A stretch of DNA of 64,000 bases, from positions 1 through 64,000 of the forward strand of contig CAYVRZ010000008.1 of assembly GCA_964453895.1 (NCBI GenBank), in the 5' to 3' direction. This stretch comes from JALHOQ01 sp964453895 (lineage in GTDB: Bacteria > Bdellovibrionota > Bdellovibrionia > Bdellovibrionales > UBA1609). Under the pieces are notes generated by a model. It worked only from the letters and a program-made list of their open reading frames with translations, did not search any database and was not told where the DNA came from. Positions 1 through 7,387 of the stretch are shown here, piece after piece (position 1 is the first letter of the stretch; each line of letters starts with the position of its first letter). Position numbers and translations under genes: made by a program.

Positions 1-98
1 ACCGGTGCCTTTATCATCGGCTTTTCGTCCATTCTCACAGTTACGATAAAATTAAGACCGGTGAGAATGGACGAAAAGCCGATGATAAAGGCACCGGT
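1..98. repeat. Perfect 38-bp inverted repeat at the window end (probable fold-back artefact)
   Basis: Bases 1-38 are the exact reverse complement of bases 61-98, separated by 22 nt. Bases 61-98 encode a normal cytochrome oxidase subunit I segment (ending SSILT). After the loop codons (GLNFIVT) the protein switches at codon 177 to VRMDEKPMIKAPV, which is only the same DNA read backwards and is not what the family has there. The simplest reading is a chimeric fold-back at a contig end, so bases 1-38 should not be trusted. Confidence 0.9.
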
Positions 99-566
99 CA
101 CCATCCAAATGGTGCCGTTTTGTGTGGTGATTGAATAGGGAGTATAAAACGTCCAACCCGTGTCGGCGCCATGATAAATCAGCGACACAAAGGCGATGGC
201 GGCGCCAATCATCAAACAATACCAGCTCATTAAATTTACGCGGGGGAAGGCCACATCTTTCGCACCGAGCATGATCGGCATAATGAAGTTGCCTAGAAAC
301 GCGGGGATCCCCGGAATGATCACCATAAACACCATAATGGCGCCATGAAATGTCATCGCCCGATTGTACATGTTGGGGCCCATCATCTGTTGCCCAGGAG
401 CAAAAAGCTCGTAGCGAATCAACATGGCGAAGGCGCCGCCGATGGCGAAGAAGATCATCACCGAAATCATGTAGAGGATACCGATGCGTTTGTGGTCCAG
501 CGTGGTCAGCCAGGACCAGATTCCCGATTTCTCATTTAAGTAATTCACACCTGGAGCGCTTGCCAT
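1..566 (-). CDS. ctaD: Cytochrome c oxidase subunit I (N-terminal part, truncated by window end)
   Basis: Catalytic heme-copper subunit of the aerobic terminal oxidase, an inner-membrane protein that reduces O2 and pumps protons. The ATG at 566 starts MASAPGVNYL. About 176 genuine residues follow, with the subunit I N-terminal pattern: WLTTLDHKRIGILY, then FHGAIMVFMVIIPGIPAFLGNF with the heme-binding His, and several membrane helices. The last 13 codons (bases 1-38) come from an inverted duplication and are not real COX1. It is the last gene of a minus-strand set, 13 nt after subunit II. The C-terminal two thirds, including the CuB ligands, lie outside the window. Confidence 0.93.
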   Translation of the reverse strand, partial: MASAPGVNYLNEKSGIWSWLTTLDHKRIGILYMISVMIFFAIGGAFAMLIRYELFAPGQQMMGPNMYNRAMTFHGAIMVFMVIIPGIPAFLGNFIMPIMLGAKDVAFPRVNLMSWYCLMIGAAIAFVSLIYHGADTGWTFYTPYSITTQNGTIWMVTGAFIIGFSSILTGLNFIVTVRMDEKPMIKAP

Positions 567-579
567 TTTCTACTTCCTC

Positions 580-1533
580 TTACTTCACAGTTTTCAAAAA
601 TTCGATAATGCCCATAATCTCGGCCTCATCCAATTGGCCAGCATAGGTCTGCATAATCCCCGGGTTATAGCCTTTTACAATTTTCGCATTGGGATTCATC
701 AGAGATTCACGAATGTAATTCTCGTCGACCAGAGCCGTGCCGTTTACTAGCTGCTCAGTTTTGCCAAACACCTTGTAGAAAGTCGGACCCGGTTTCTGTT
801 TGTCCATCGCTGAGTCGGTCAATCCATGACAGGCAATACAGACGGTCGAGTAAATTTTTTGTCCGATTTGAGCAGGTGCCATGCCTTTGTACGGCTCCGA
901 ACCCAGCCACTCATCAAACTTTTCGCGCGACACAACGTTAACCTTCGCCAACATTCCCGAATGGTCGTCGCCACAATATTCAGCGCAAAACACATTGTAC
1001 GAACCTTCATGCGTGGCATTGAACCAAAGGGCGGTGTAGCGGCCAGGAACCACGTCTTGTTTATTGCGAAAAGCGGGCACAAAAAAGCTGTGAAGTACGT
1101 CGGTCGACGTCATCAATAATTTTACGTCTTGGTTAACCGGAACGGTGAATGCATCCACCGATTTGCGACCGTTTTTATACGTGAAAGTCCAGTTCCACTT
1201 CTGCGCGGTCACCGCAACTTCAAGCGCATTCTCGGGCATACTGCGAAGTTGGTGATAAACGATCCAGCCCCAAACAAATACGACCATAAAGATCACAAAG
1301 GGAATAAAGCTCCACAAAAATTCGAGCGCCGTATTGTGTGATATGTAGGCGGTCTTTTCACCTTCGGCCTTGCGCCGGTACTGAATGGCGAACCAAATCA
1401 ATCCGCCGATCACCAAAACACATGAGATAAAACTCGCGAGCAACAGAAACGCATACAGCGAGTCCACGCCTTCAGCGACCTTGGTCGCAGCGAAGGGCAT
1501 AAAATGGCTAGTCGTGGAAGGTGCGGACGACAT
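580..1533 (-). CDS. ctaC: Cytochrome c oxidase subunit II with fused cytochrome c domain
   Basis: Takes electrons from cytochrome c through the binuclear CuA centre and passes them to subunit I. Two N-terminal membrane helices (about residues 25-50 and 70-93) precede a periplasmic cupredoxin domain. The CuA ligands are visible in CAEYCGDDHSGM, with the upstream His in DVLHSFF. From about residue 220 there is an extra cytochrome c domain with one heme motif CIACH and a distal Met candidate (PGIMQTYAG). This is the caa3-type arrangement. The 317-aa length fits. It lies 5 nt after the Sco gene and 13 nt before subunit I, in one operon. Confidence 0.95.
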   Translation of the reverse strand: MSSAPSTTSHFMPFAATKVAEGVDSLYAFLLLASFISCVLVIGGLIWFAIQYRRKAEGEKTAYISHNTALEFLWSFIPFVIFMVVFVWGWIVYHQLRSMPENALEVAVTAQKWNWTFTYKNGRKSVDAFTVPVNQDVKLLMTSTDVLHSFFVPAFRNKQDVVPGRYTALWFNATHEGSYNVFCAEYCGDDHSGMLAKVNVVSREKFDEWLGSEPYKGMAPAQIGQKIYSTVCIACHGLTDSAMDKQKPGPTFYKVFGKTEQLVNGTALVDENYIRESLMNPNAKIVKGYNPGIMQTYAGQLDEAEIMGIIEFLKTVK

Positions 1534-1538
1534 GAAGC

Positions 1539-2354
1539 TTATCTCCTTTGTTCACGCCACCACACTGGCAGCAGGAATACGGCGAGCAAGAGAACCGTTA
1601 ACACGGCTCCGATTTGCATCAGGTTCCAGGCATACAGTGTGTACTTATTTTTAGTGGGATCAAACTTAAAACAAAACATCAAAACCTGCTCGATGGCGCT
1701 GCCGATTTTGCCATTCGAGGCTTCGAGCAAACTGAGCTTTACAGTATTGGTGTCGGGCTGGATGCCGTGCAGGTAGCGCGAGATTTTACCCTCGGGCGTA
1801 AGGACGTAAGCGACGGCAGCATGAGAGAACTGCTTTTTGTCTTCGAGCCACTTAAATTTGAAACCCAATTGGTTGGCCAGCTTCTGCACGTTTTCTTGGC
1901 TGCCCGTTAAAAAATGCCAACCGTTTTGGCTTTGCACACGCCCGTAGGCCGACAAATAATTATGTTTCTTAAGTTTGGCGAGTTCGGGAGTTTCGGTGTG
2001 ATCCATGCTGACCGCGACTACGTCGAACTTTTCGCCGGCCGACCATTTCAAGGTTTTTAAAATCTCAGTTAATCCGTTCAAATGGTAATTACACAGGCTC
2101 GGGCAGTTATAATAAACCATCGCCATCAAAACCGGACGGCCTTTATGAAAGTAATGAGCGAGGGGGACCTCAGTGCCGTCTTCACTTTTGAACTGAAGAG
2201 ACAAATCTAAAGACGAACCCAAACGCTCTTCAACACCGACCGAGACCAACTCATCGGGCAATTCATGACCGGTTACATTCACCTCTTTGGGATTGTATCC
2301 GTGCGCACTCAAGCTGAATATCGTGGCCGCAAGCAGCGGCAAAAGTCTGAACAT
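1539..2354 (-). CDS. Sco1/SenC-family copper chaperone, membrane-anchored
   Basis: Sco proteins are thioredoxin-fold copper carriers that metallate the CuA site of subunit II, the next gene. The copper motif CPSLC is present (YYNCPSLCNYHL), with the conserved distal His in FSHAAVAYVLTPEG. There is an N-terminal signal peptide (MFRLLPLLAATIFSLSAHG) and, unusually for the family, a hydrophobic C-terminal segment (IGAVLTVLLLAVFLLPVWW) that would anchor it at that end. I chose the ATG at 2354: the open frame extends to 2480, but that part overlaps the upstream cytochrome gene and looks non-coding. About 271 aa. Confidence 0.9.
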   Translation of the reverse strand: MFRLLPLLAATIFSLSAHGYNPKEVNVTGHELPDELVSVGVEERLGSSLDLSLQFKSEDGTEVPLAHYFHKGRPVLMAMVYYNCPSLCNYHLNGLTEILKTLKWSAGEKFDVVAVSMDHTETPELAKLKKHNYLSAYGRVQSQNGWHFLTGSQENVQKLANQLGFKFKWLEDKKQFSHAAVAYVLTPEGKISRYLHGIQPDTNTVKLSLLEASNGKIGSAIEQVLMFCFKFDPTKNKYTLYAWNLMQIGAVLTVLLLAVFLLPVWWREQRR

Positions 2355-2361
2355 TGTCGTC

Positions 2362-2898
2362 CTATTTCGCCGTCTTCGCGAAGGCTTCCAATTTCGCGGC
2401 GTCGTCGTTCGGTTTGTCTTTTGTGATCGAGCGAATGAACTGCACCAAACCCCAGCGATCTTTAACCGGTAAATGCCCAAACGGAGCCATGCTTCCGCCC
2501 GGTACGCCTGTTTGCAAAGTTTTAAATAAACTGATCGAGTCGCCGCCTTGTTTCCATCCGCCTTCGATGAGATTGCGCGCTTTTGGAACTAAACTCATTC
2601 CGGCGGGTCCATCTCCGGCCCCTTTGGGCCCGTGACAGGCGGCGCAGACGTTGGCGAAAATCTTCGCGCCGTGAATGGCCATGTCTTCGGATTCAACCCA
2701 TGGATTATCGATTTTGCTAACATCCACCACTTTGGCGGCAGGAGCGCCGGCAATTGTTTGCTCAACTGCTTTTGGCGATACCTCTTTTAAGTCAACTCCG
2801 GGATGGATCATAACGACGTAAACAAAGAAACCGAGAGAAAAAACCATCGAGAAAAGGAAGGCGTAGAAACCACCGGTGTTGTAGCTGTCATTCTGCAT
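2362..2898 (-). CDS. Membrane-anchored monoheme cytochrome c
   Basis: A 178-aa protein with one N-terminal membrane helix (about residues 10-31) and a periplasmic cytochrome c domain carrying one heme motif, CAACH, followed by GPKGAGDGPAG. A Met ligand candidate lies in GGSMAPFG. It is probably the electron donor to the oxidase encoded just downstream. It is the first gene of the cytochrome c - Sco - subunit II - subunit I set, and its stop lies 7 nt before the Sco start. It could also belong to a bc1-type or alternative complex; only the neighbourhood supports the oxidase link. Confidence 0.88.
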   Translation of the reverse strand: MQNDSYNTGGFYAFLFSMVFSLGFFVYVVMIHPGVDLKEVSPKAVEQTIAGAPAAKVVDVSKIDNPWVESEDMAIHGAKIFANVCAACHGPKGAGDGPAGMSLVPKARNLIEGGWKQGGDSISLFKTLQTGVPGGSMAPFGHLPVKDRWGLVQFIRSITKDKPNDDAAKLEAFAKTAK

Positions 2899-3012
2899 AC
2901 GCTGATTACCCTGCTAAATTTTTGATCTGGACGAAACGTAACACTGATTTCTACGACGAGTCACGTCCCTAGATTCACTTGGTTTTCACAAATTAGTGAC
3001 GCTTAGCATCTT

Positions 3013-3026
3013 TCTCATTTTGAGAC
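3013..3026. promoter_or_regulatory. GTCTCA/TGAGAC-type palindrome (copy 1)
   Basis: TCTCATTTTGAGAC lies in the divergent gap between the cytochrome c gene (minus) and the SmpA-like gene (plus). The 15 bases TTCTCATTTTGAGAC are identical to those at 30454-30468, and the arms match stronger copies near 17.6 and 46.4 kb. I found no -24/-12 promoter next to this copy, so its role is open. Confidence 0.45.
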
Positions 3027-3102
3027 TGAGCCTTAACCTCTCGGCGTGAATGGTTTATTAATATATAGAGAGAGCATGGGGAACTTGTCGGAGAACTTAT
3101 CT

Positions 3103-3504
3103 ATGTGGAAAAAACTGTGGGTTATGTTTGCTGTCCTAACTGCCGTTGGGTGCACATCCTTTTCAAAAACCATGGATGAAATAAAGGTTGGGATGGATAA
3201 GGACGAAGTTTTAAATCGATTAGGCAGCCCCAAGCGCACCTTTCGTGAGAACAGCTTGGATTATTGGACTTACCTCTATTACCAAGACAATAAGGAATGG
3301 CGCCGAGACGTAGTTTTTGAAAATAGTAAGGTCATCCGGGTCACGCGCGCCTCATTGGCCCATAAATCGGCCTTTCAACTCCAGCTCGAGAATAGCAATA
3401 GCCCCGAGGAATTCGAGGCCGCAGTGCGCGCCCAGCAGAAGAAGAACTCAAACTTTAAATATATCGACGGACTACCGGCCGAGGCTCCCGAGAAGCAGCC
3501 ATGA
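3103..3504 (+). CDS. SmpA/OmlA (BamE-like) domain lipoprotein
   Basis: Predicted outer-membrane lipoprotein. The N-terminus MWKKLWVMFAVLTAVGC is a signal peptide with a lipobox (AVGC). The next part, IKVGMDKDEVLNRLGSPKR, is the signature start of the SmpA/OmlA fold used by BamE, followed by a Tyr/Trp-rich strand (LDYWTYLYY). I chose the ATG at 3103 because GGAG lies at good spacing upstream and the signal peptide starts there; an in-frame ATG at 3046 would bury the signal peptide. A charged C-terminal tail of about 50 residues extends past the domain. It overlaps the next gene by 4 nt, suggesting coupling. A BamE role is a fold-level guess only. Confidence 0.8.
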   Translation: MWKKLWVMFAVLTAVGCTSFSKTMDEIKVGMDKDEVLNRLGSPKRTFRENSLDYWTYLYYQDNKEWRRDVVFENSKVIRVTRASLAHKSAFQLQLENSNSPEEFEAAVRAQQKKNSNFKYIDGLPAEAPEKQP

Positions 3505-4118
3505 AATGGCCGGCCTTTTTGGCCCAGCTCGAAGGCCGCAAGTCTGTCACCCTGGTGGGCCCATTGTATGGCACACCGCACGCACCTTCTGAGCCCACCG
3601 TTTATGTGGACGGAGGGGCCAAGTTTAAATCTGCAGCCAAGTTCTCGCAGCCAACCATTACTTTAGGAGATGGCGACTCAGGCGGCCCTATGGACGAGGT
3701 TCTGCCCGTCGAAAAGGACTATTCCGACCTCGCTTTTGTGCTCCGAGAGTTGCCCAAACATATTGTGGAACTAAGCCTTTATGGATTTCTGGGTGGGCGG
3801 CGCGATCATGAGTTGGCGAATTTCGGCGAGGTTCACCAGTTTTTGCGGGCCCGGGGCCAGGCCCGCGCCGATCTATTTGGAACTTCGACCTCGATCACCG
3901 GATTTTGTGGTGCTTTGGAGATTGATATCCACGGTCTATTTTCATTGTTGGCCTTTGAGGCCTCTTCGGTTCTGCTGCAGGGTGAGTGCAAATACAAATT
4001 GGACGGTACGGTGGTATTGGACCGGGTTTCCAGTCACGGCTTAAGCAACGAGGGCGCCGGCTTGGTTTTGCTGCAGTCGGCAAAGCCGGTTTTTATCTTT
4101 CGAGGCGAAGCCTCTTAG
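3501..4118 (+). CDS. Thiamine pyrophosphokinase-like protein
   Basis: Thiamine pyrophosphokinase moves pyrophosphate from ATP to thiamine. Family marks are in order: a VDGGA segment (about residue 37), TLGDGDSGG resembling the GDxDS substrate/Mg site, EKDYSDLAFVL resembling the D-x-TDL motif, and LGGRRDHELANF, the conserved GGR-x-DH-x-LAN motif. The C-terminal part (GLSNEGAG) resembles the thiamine-binding B1 domain. The 205-aa length is normal. The start ATG overlaps the stop of the SmpA-like gene (ATGA). Its 3' end overlaps the convergent gene at 4093 by 26 nt. Substrate identity is inferred from motifs. Confidence 0.78.
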   Translation: MKWPAFLAQLEGRKSVTLVGPLYGTPHAPSEPTVYVDGGAKFKSAAKFSQPTITLGDGDSGGPMDEVLPVEKDYSDLAFVLRELPKHIVELSLYGFLGGRRDHELANFGEVHQFLRARGQARADLFGTSTSITGFCGALEIDIHGLFSLLAFEASSVLLQGECKYKLDGTVVLDRVSSHGLSNEGAGLVLLQSAKPVFIFRGEAS

Positions 4119-4644
4119 GTTTTTCGTCTTGTCCCGCGGGCACTTCGGGCTTGGCCTGGGTCCGCTGTTCTTCTTCTTCAAGAAAAGGGGCGTATTTTTT
4201 ATCGATCACCTTTTTGGTGCGGGTTAAAAGCTCATCGAGCCCGGCCGCGCCTTCCATCTCTTCAACCGTGCGCTTGCTTTGCGTTTGATAGCGACGCTCC
4301 AGCTGTTCGCCTTGATTCGGATAGCGCAATTTTAAATCCATCTTGATGCGGTTGTAGGCTTCGATGTCTTTGTTCATTTCGTTGGTGATGGTGATTAGCT
4401 CTTTGATGTGGACTTGTTTTTCGGCCGGGGTTTTGGCCAAGGCCTTGTGATTGACCACTTCGCTGAATTTTCTTTTCTGCTCTTCGATGCGATTGGTGAG
4501 TGAGGTAAGGCGACCGCTCTTCTCGATAAACTCTTTGGTGTCTTTGGGCAGTGGTGCGGCGTCGGCGGGTTTTTCTTCCCCGCCGCCAGCCGCAAAGACG
4601 GGCGATGAGATTAGAAGGAAAAGGCTAAGGCTGAGTGATCGCAT
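4093..4644 (-). CDS. Secreted coiled-coil protein, unknown function
   Basis: Not recognised. It starts with a clear signal peptide (MRSLSLSLFLLISSPVFA), followed by a charged, mostly helical body rich in Glu, Lys and Gln, with heptad-like stretches (RLTSLTNRIEEQKRKF). A periplasmic coiled-coil protein is likely. It has no cysteines and no enzymatic motif. Its start overlaps the end of the zinc-ribbon gene upstream by 20 nt, so the two are probably translated together. Its 3' end overlaps the convergent thiamine-pyrophosphokinase-like gene. Confidence 0.7.
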   Translation of the reverse strand: MRSLSLSLFLLISSPVFAAGGGEEKPADAAPLPKDTKEFIEKSGRLTSLTNRIEEQKRKFSEVVNHKALAKTPAEKQVHIKELITITNEMNKDIEAYNRIKMDLKLRYPNQGEQLERRYQTQSKRTVEEMEGAAGLDELLTRTKKVIDKKYAPFLEEEEQRTQAKPEVPAGQDEKPKRLRLER

Positions 4645-5314
4645 GTTGCTCCCAGCGGATTTGCAGCGGCAAATTGCGCAAGCGGTTGATCAAAATAAAT
4701 GCTTTACCCGGCGAAACGTTTTCGATTTTCACAAAACCTTGGCGAATATTGCGCAAGATCTGCTCGATATCCCACATAAACTTGCGGTCGGTCAGCGCCT
4801 CGCGAAAAGCTTCGCGCACGTCGGCCGTGTCTATGCCGTGAATTAAGAGTGTGTACCTAAGTGGACCTTCGCGCCCGCCCGAGTCTTCGGAGTTGGCGAA
4901 TGCGGCGAGGTCCGACAGGTTGGGTGAATCGCTCGGGCCACCGGGGGTTCTATAGACCGGCGGAGCATCGGCGGCCTCTTGGGAGTCGCTTCCATCAAAT
5001 GCGTTTTCGAGTGGTGGTGGTTCAGTGGCGACTTCAGCGACCGGCTCCGGTTCGGCTGGTGGTGCGGCTTCTGCCTCATCGAGGTTAAAATCACCTTCCG
5101 GCGGCGGAACTTCAGCATCCATGTCGTCGGCGAACTGCTGCGGCGGCAACATTTGCGGAGCTTGTGAAATCGATTCCATGGGCGGAGTCTCGTCGCCCGA
5201 GGAGACTTGCACGCTGCCATCAATGCCAACAATCAACTGCGCATTGCACTTTGCACACTCAACTAAGCCAAAATCTTCAACAACGCGCGCGTTGCACACC
5301 GGACAATTGCCCAT
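4625..5314 (-). CDS. N-terminal zinc-ribbon protein with acidic linker, unknown function
   Basis: The N-terminus carries a four-cysteine zinc ribbon (CPVC...CAKC, residues 4-23). A long Pro/Glu/Ala-rich disordered linker follows (about residues 40-150), then a compact conserved-looking C-terminal domain of about 75 residues. That domain contains YTLLIHGID, a helical part (VREAFREAL) and AFILINRLRNLPLQIRWEQH; the end vaguely resembles the fold of the ribosomal L7/L12 C-terminus. It is cytoplasmic, as there is no signal peptide. The ribbon-linker-adaptor layout suggests protein-protein interaction, but I cannot name a role. The downstream secreted-protein gene starts inside its last 20 nt. Confidence 0.72.
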   Translation of the reverse strand: MGNCPVCNARVVEDFGLVECAKCNAQLIVGIDGSVQVSSGDETPPMESISQAPQMLPPQQFADDMDAEVPPPEGDFNLDEAEAAPPAEPEPVAEVATEPPPLENAFDGSDSQEAADAPPVYRTPGGPSDSPNLSDLAAFANSEDSGGREGPLRYTLLIHGIDTADVREAFREALTDRKFMWDIEQILRNIRQGFVKIENVSPGKAFILINRLRNLPLQIRWEQHAITQP

Positions 5315-5356
5315 GCCTGAATGTTAGCTATGAGTTCGCCGGAAATCTAGGCCGGT

Positions 5357-6277
5357 TTAGTCAATCGTGCTCGGAAAATTGCGTGGGTCCGGGTTGGTGA
5401 ATGGATTCACCCGCATATCGCCATTGGGAGTGATATTCTTCTCGCACCAGGTCTTAATCTTGCGATGGACGAAATTCAATTCAGGATTGTTCTTTTCACG
5501 ATTTGGGTCGAAAGGAGGCGGAGGGTTTGGCGGATCCGTCTCCCTTAAATTTTCAAAAATGCAGGCCGCGCCAACGGGCCCTGAATAATCCGGATCCTGA
5601 TTGTTTGCGTGCTGGCAGTTTTTGGCGATGTTTTTGTTCCCGCCGTTCAAAAAGGTGCCGTGCTTTTCGGCCCAATAAAGTGCTATGAAGGTGGCACAGG
5701 TCGCTTGTAATGGCGCATCGTTAACTGTCAGATCTTTACCCTCGCCCGTCGAGTTGATGTTCTTACAGCCGCATTCATATTTCTCATCTTTGATCCACTC
5801 CTCTTTCAAATTGAACAGTCCGCCCTGCTTGCCAGAATTATCGGCACGAGCCGCATTTGAGAGATTTGCATATTCACGCTGGCCCGACTGTGAAATCGCT
5901 ATGGCCGCCATCATTTCCATAAGAATGGTCTCAAAACTTTGCGGGTTTTTTTTCAGGGCCTGATGCTCGCCGGGGCAGGCTAAATGCCCAAATCCCCCAA
6001 ATGTCCTTGGGTCGTTGGCCGCCTGCTGATTTAAGAACCGATCGCGCATTTTTTTTATTAGATCTTGCGAACACGGCTTACCGAGCTGCTCTTTGATCGC
6101 CAAGCAGTAAGTTTGGTAGAACTGCGACTCTTTGTTGTCCGAAGTGCAAAGTCCCTTCGAAGTCGTCGGCGCGCGAAGCTCAGATTCACTCGGATGGGTA
6201 ATGCCCGGCTGTGCAAAACTCTGAGCGCCCGCAACAGCCAACCCGACTACAAAAATTCCTTTGAGCACGGATCTCAT
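5357..6277 (-). CDS. Secreted cysteine-containing protein, unknown function
   Basis: Not recognised. A signal peptide (MRSVLKGIFVVGLAVAGAQSFA) is followed by a soluble domain with about ten cysteines (for example YECGCKN, KPCSQD, HLACPGE), which suggests disulfides in the periplasm or outside. A helix-like middle (MMAAIAISQSGQREYANLS) and a Pro-rich turn (DPPNPPPPFDPN) are visible. Its ATG overlaps the stop of the upstream secreted-protein gene (4 nt), so the two form an operon. The high Asn/Cys content resembles other secreted proteins in this window but I see no shared domain. Confidence 0.7.
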   Translation of the reverse strand: MRSVLKGIFVVGLAVAGAQSFAQPGITHPSESELRAPTTSKGLCTSDNKESQFYQTYCLAIKEQLGKPCSQDLIKKMRDRFLNQQAANDPRTFGGFGHLACPGEHQALKKNPQSFETILMEMMAAIAISQSGQREYANLSNAARADNSGKQGGLFNLKEEWIKDEKYECGCKNINSTGEGKDLTVNDAPLQATCATFIALYWAEKHGTFLNGGNKNIAKNCQHANNQDPDYSGPVGAACIFENLRETDPPNPPPPFDPNREKNNPELNFVHRKIKTWCEKNITPNGDMRVNPFTNPDPRNFPSTID

Positions 6278-7167
6278 GGGCCCGCCTTAGCGGGCGCGCG
6301 GGTCGGGAGCCCTACCGAAACTTTTTTGCGCGCGGTTTTACTGAGCTTCACCGTACCCGTGGACTTGGGAAAGCTGGCGATTGCGGCTTTGGCGTCAAAG
6401 CGTGGGATTTTGCTCCACGGATTTTTTTGCCCCTGCGGAAGATCGCCAAATAAGGCGATGACTTCGTTGTTGGGGAATTCGAAAGTTCCCACAGCGTCTT
6501 CTTTATTGCTCACCCAATACGAAACAAAGTCATCGGTGGTAGACCGCGAGCCGAGTGGGTACCCGTTCTCAGCCACAAAACTCTCCGACGGATCGGCCGA
6601 AGTATCGACCACAAGCTGCAGGTGCTTCGCGCCGCCCACGGCTTTTTCGGCGGCAAGGGTTAGGTTGCCGCGAGAACCGATGGCGTCGCGATCAATAAAT
6701 GTGTCGAAGGTGTAGTTCAGCCCCGGCTTTAACGATTTAAAATCCGAAATATAAAATAAATATGAACTTAAAAACGGCCGCTTAACTGCGACCGTACTCG
6801 TGACCACCTGATAGGGTTTGGCCACCTTATCGGCCCGTCGCTCGACCACAACCTTGCCCTTTGTGAAGCGCGCTCGTACGTCCACGCCAGTGCCAGACAT
6901 ATCCCCGCGATAGTGCGTGCTCACTGGGGTCAGTAGCGGCGTCTGCGCCACCGATTTGAATGACTCAAAATACTCTTTGTTGTCGGGCATTTTCATTCGC
7001 ACGTAGGTCGTGATGGTTTGCGTGCGGGCAGCGGGCTCAGAAGACAGTCGCTGAACCGCATAGCCAATATGGTTGCCGTTTTTCTCAATTCGGTAAAAAG
7101 CCTCAAACAGAGTTTGGGCCTGGCTCTGACTGGAGATAAAGACGAAGAGAAGGGCGATCCATTTCAT
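6274..7167 (-). CDS. Secreted protein of about 297 aa, unknown function
   Basis: The signal peptide is MKWIALLFVFISSQSQA. The mature part is beta-rich, with an early motif FYRIEKNGNHIGYAVQRL and many alternating strands; this resembles periplasmic beta-sheet proteins that report on a substrate, but no family is certain. The basic tail (KTARKKVSVGLPTRAPAKAG) is unusual. I chose the ATG at 7167, which has AGGA about 7 nt upstream; an in-frame TTG at 7185 is less likely. It overlaps the next gene by 4 nt. The divergent gap to the RCC1 lipoprotein holds a TGAGACA-type site. Confidence 0.7.
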   Translation of the reverse strand: MKWIALLFVFISSQSQAQTLFEAFYRIEKNGNHIGYAVQRLSSEPAARTQTITTYVRMKMPDNKEYFESFKSVAQTPLLTPVSTHYRGDMSGTGVDVRARFTKGKVVVERRADKVAKPYQVVTSTVAVKRPFLSSYLFYISDFKSLKPGLNYTFDTFIDRDAIGSRGNLTLAAEKAVGGAKHLQLVVDTSADPSESFVAENGYPLGSRSTTDDFVSYWVSNKEDAVGTFEFPNNEVIALFGDLPQGQKNPWSKIPRFDAKAAIASFPKSTGTVKLSKTARKKVSVGLPTRAPAKAGP

Positions 7168-7242
7168 ACCTATAATCCTAAGCAAGGCTTATTCCCTGGG
7201 GAACCAAAATCGCGGGCCTTACGCGTCAACTCCCTATGCGGG

Positions 7243-7259
7243 TGTTGCGAAATGAGACA
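7243..7259. promoter_or_regulatory. Degenerate TGTCTCA-N3-TGAGACA site (copy 2)
   Basis: TGTTGCGAAATGAGACA matches the palindrome consensus TGTCTCAAAATGAGACA at 14 of 17 positions, with the right half perfect. It sits 73 nt upstream of a -24/-12 promoter candidate at 7333, a usual distance for a sigma-54 activator site. Confidence 0.4.
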
Positions 7260-7332
7260 GTATTTTCGCTGGATAACTCGTGAACGGTGACCAAATCCCA
7301 TTCACTCAAACCTGTCCTGGTGAAGCTCGCTT

Positions 7333-7348
7333 TGGCTCGCCCCCTGCA
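7333..7348 (+). promoter_or_regulatory. Candidate sigma-54 promoter for the RCC1 lipoprotein
   Basis: TGGCTCGCCCCCTGCA keeps GG-N10-GC spacing and matches TGGCACG-N4-TTGCA at most positions. Transcription would start near 7359, about 29 nt before the ATG at 7388. Confidence 0.45.
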
Positions 7349-7387
7349 ATTAATAGCCTCCACAGGGTAAAACCAAGGGGTCCAAGA

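Noticed and set aside
1539..2480. Longer Sco protein starting at 2480
   Set aside because: The first 42 residues overlap the cytochrome c gene and are Arg/Thr-rich shadow sequence; a signal peptide starts at 2354.
7167..7185. Sigma-54-like GGGAATAAGCCTTGCT on the minus strand before the 7167 start
   Set aside because: The -24 half is poor and the transcript would begin almost at the start codon.
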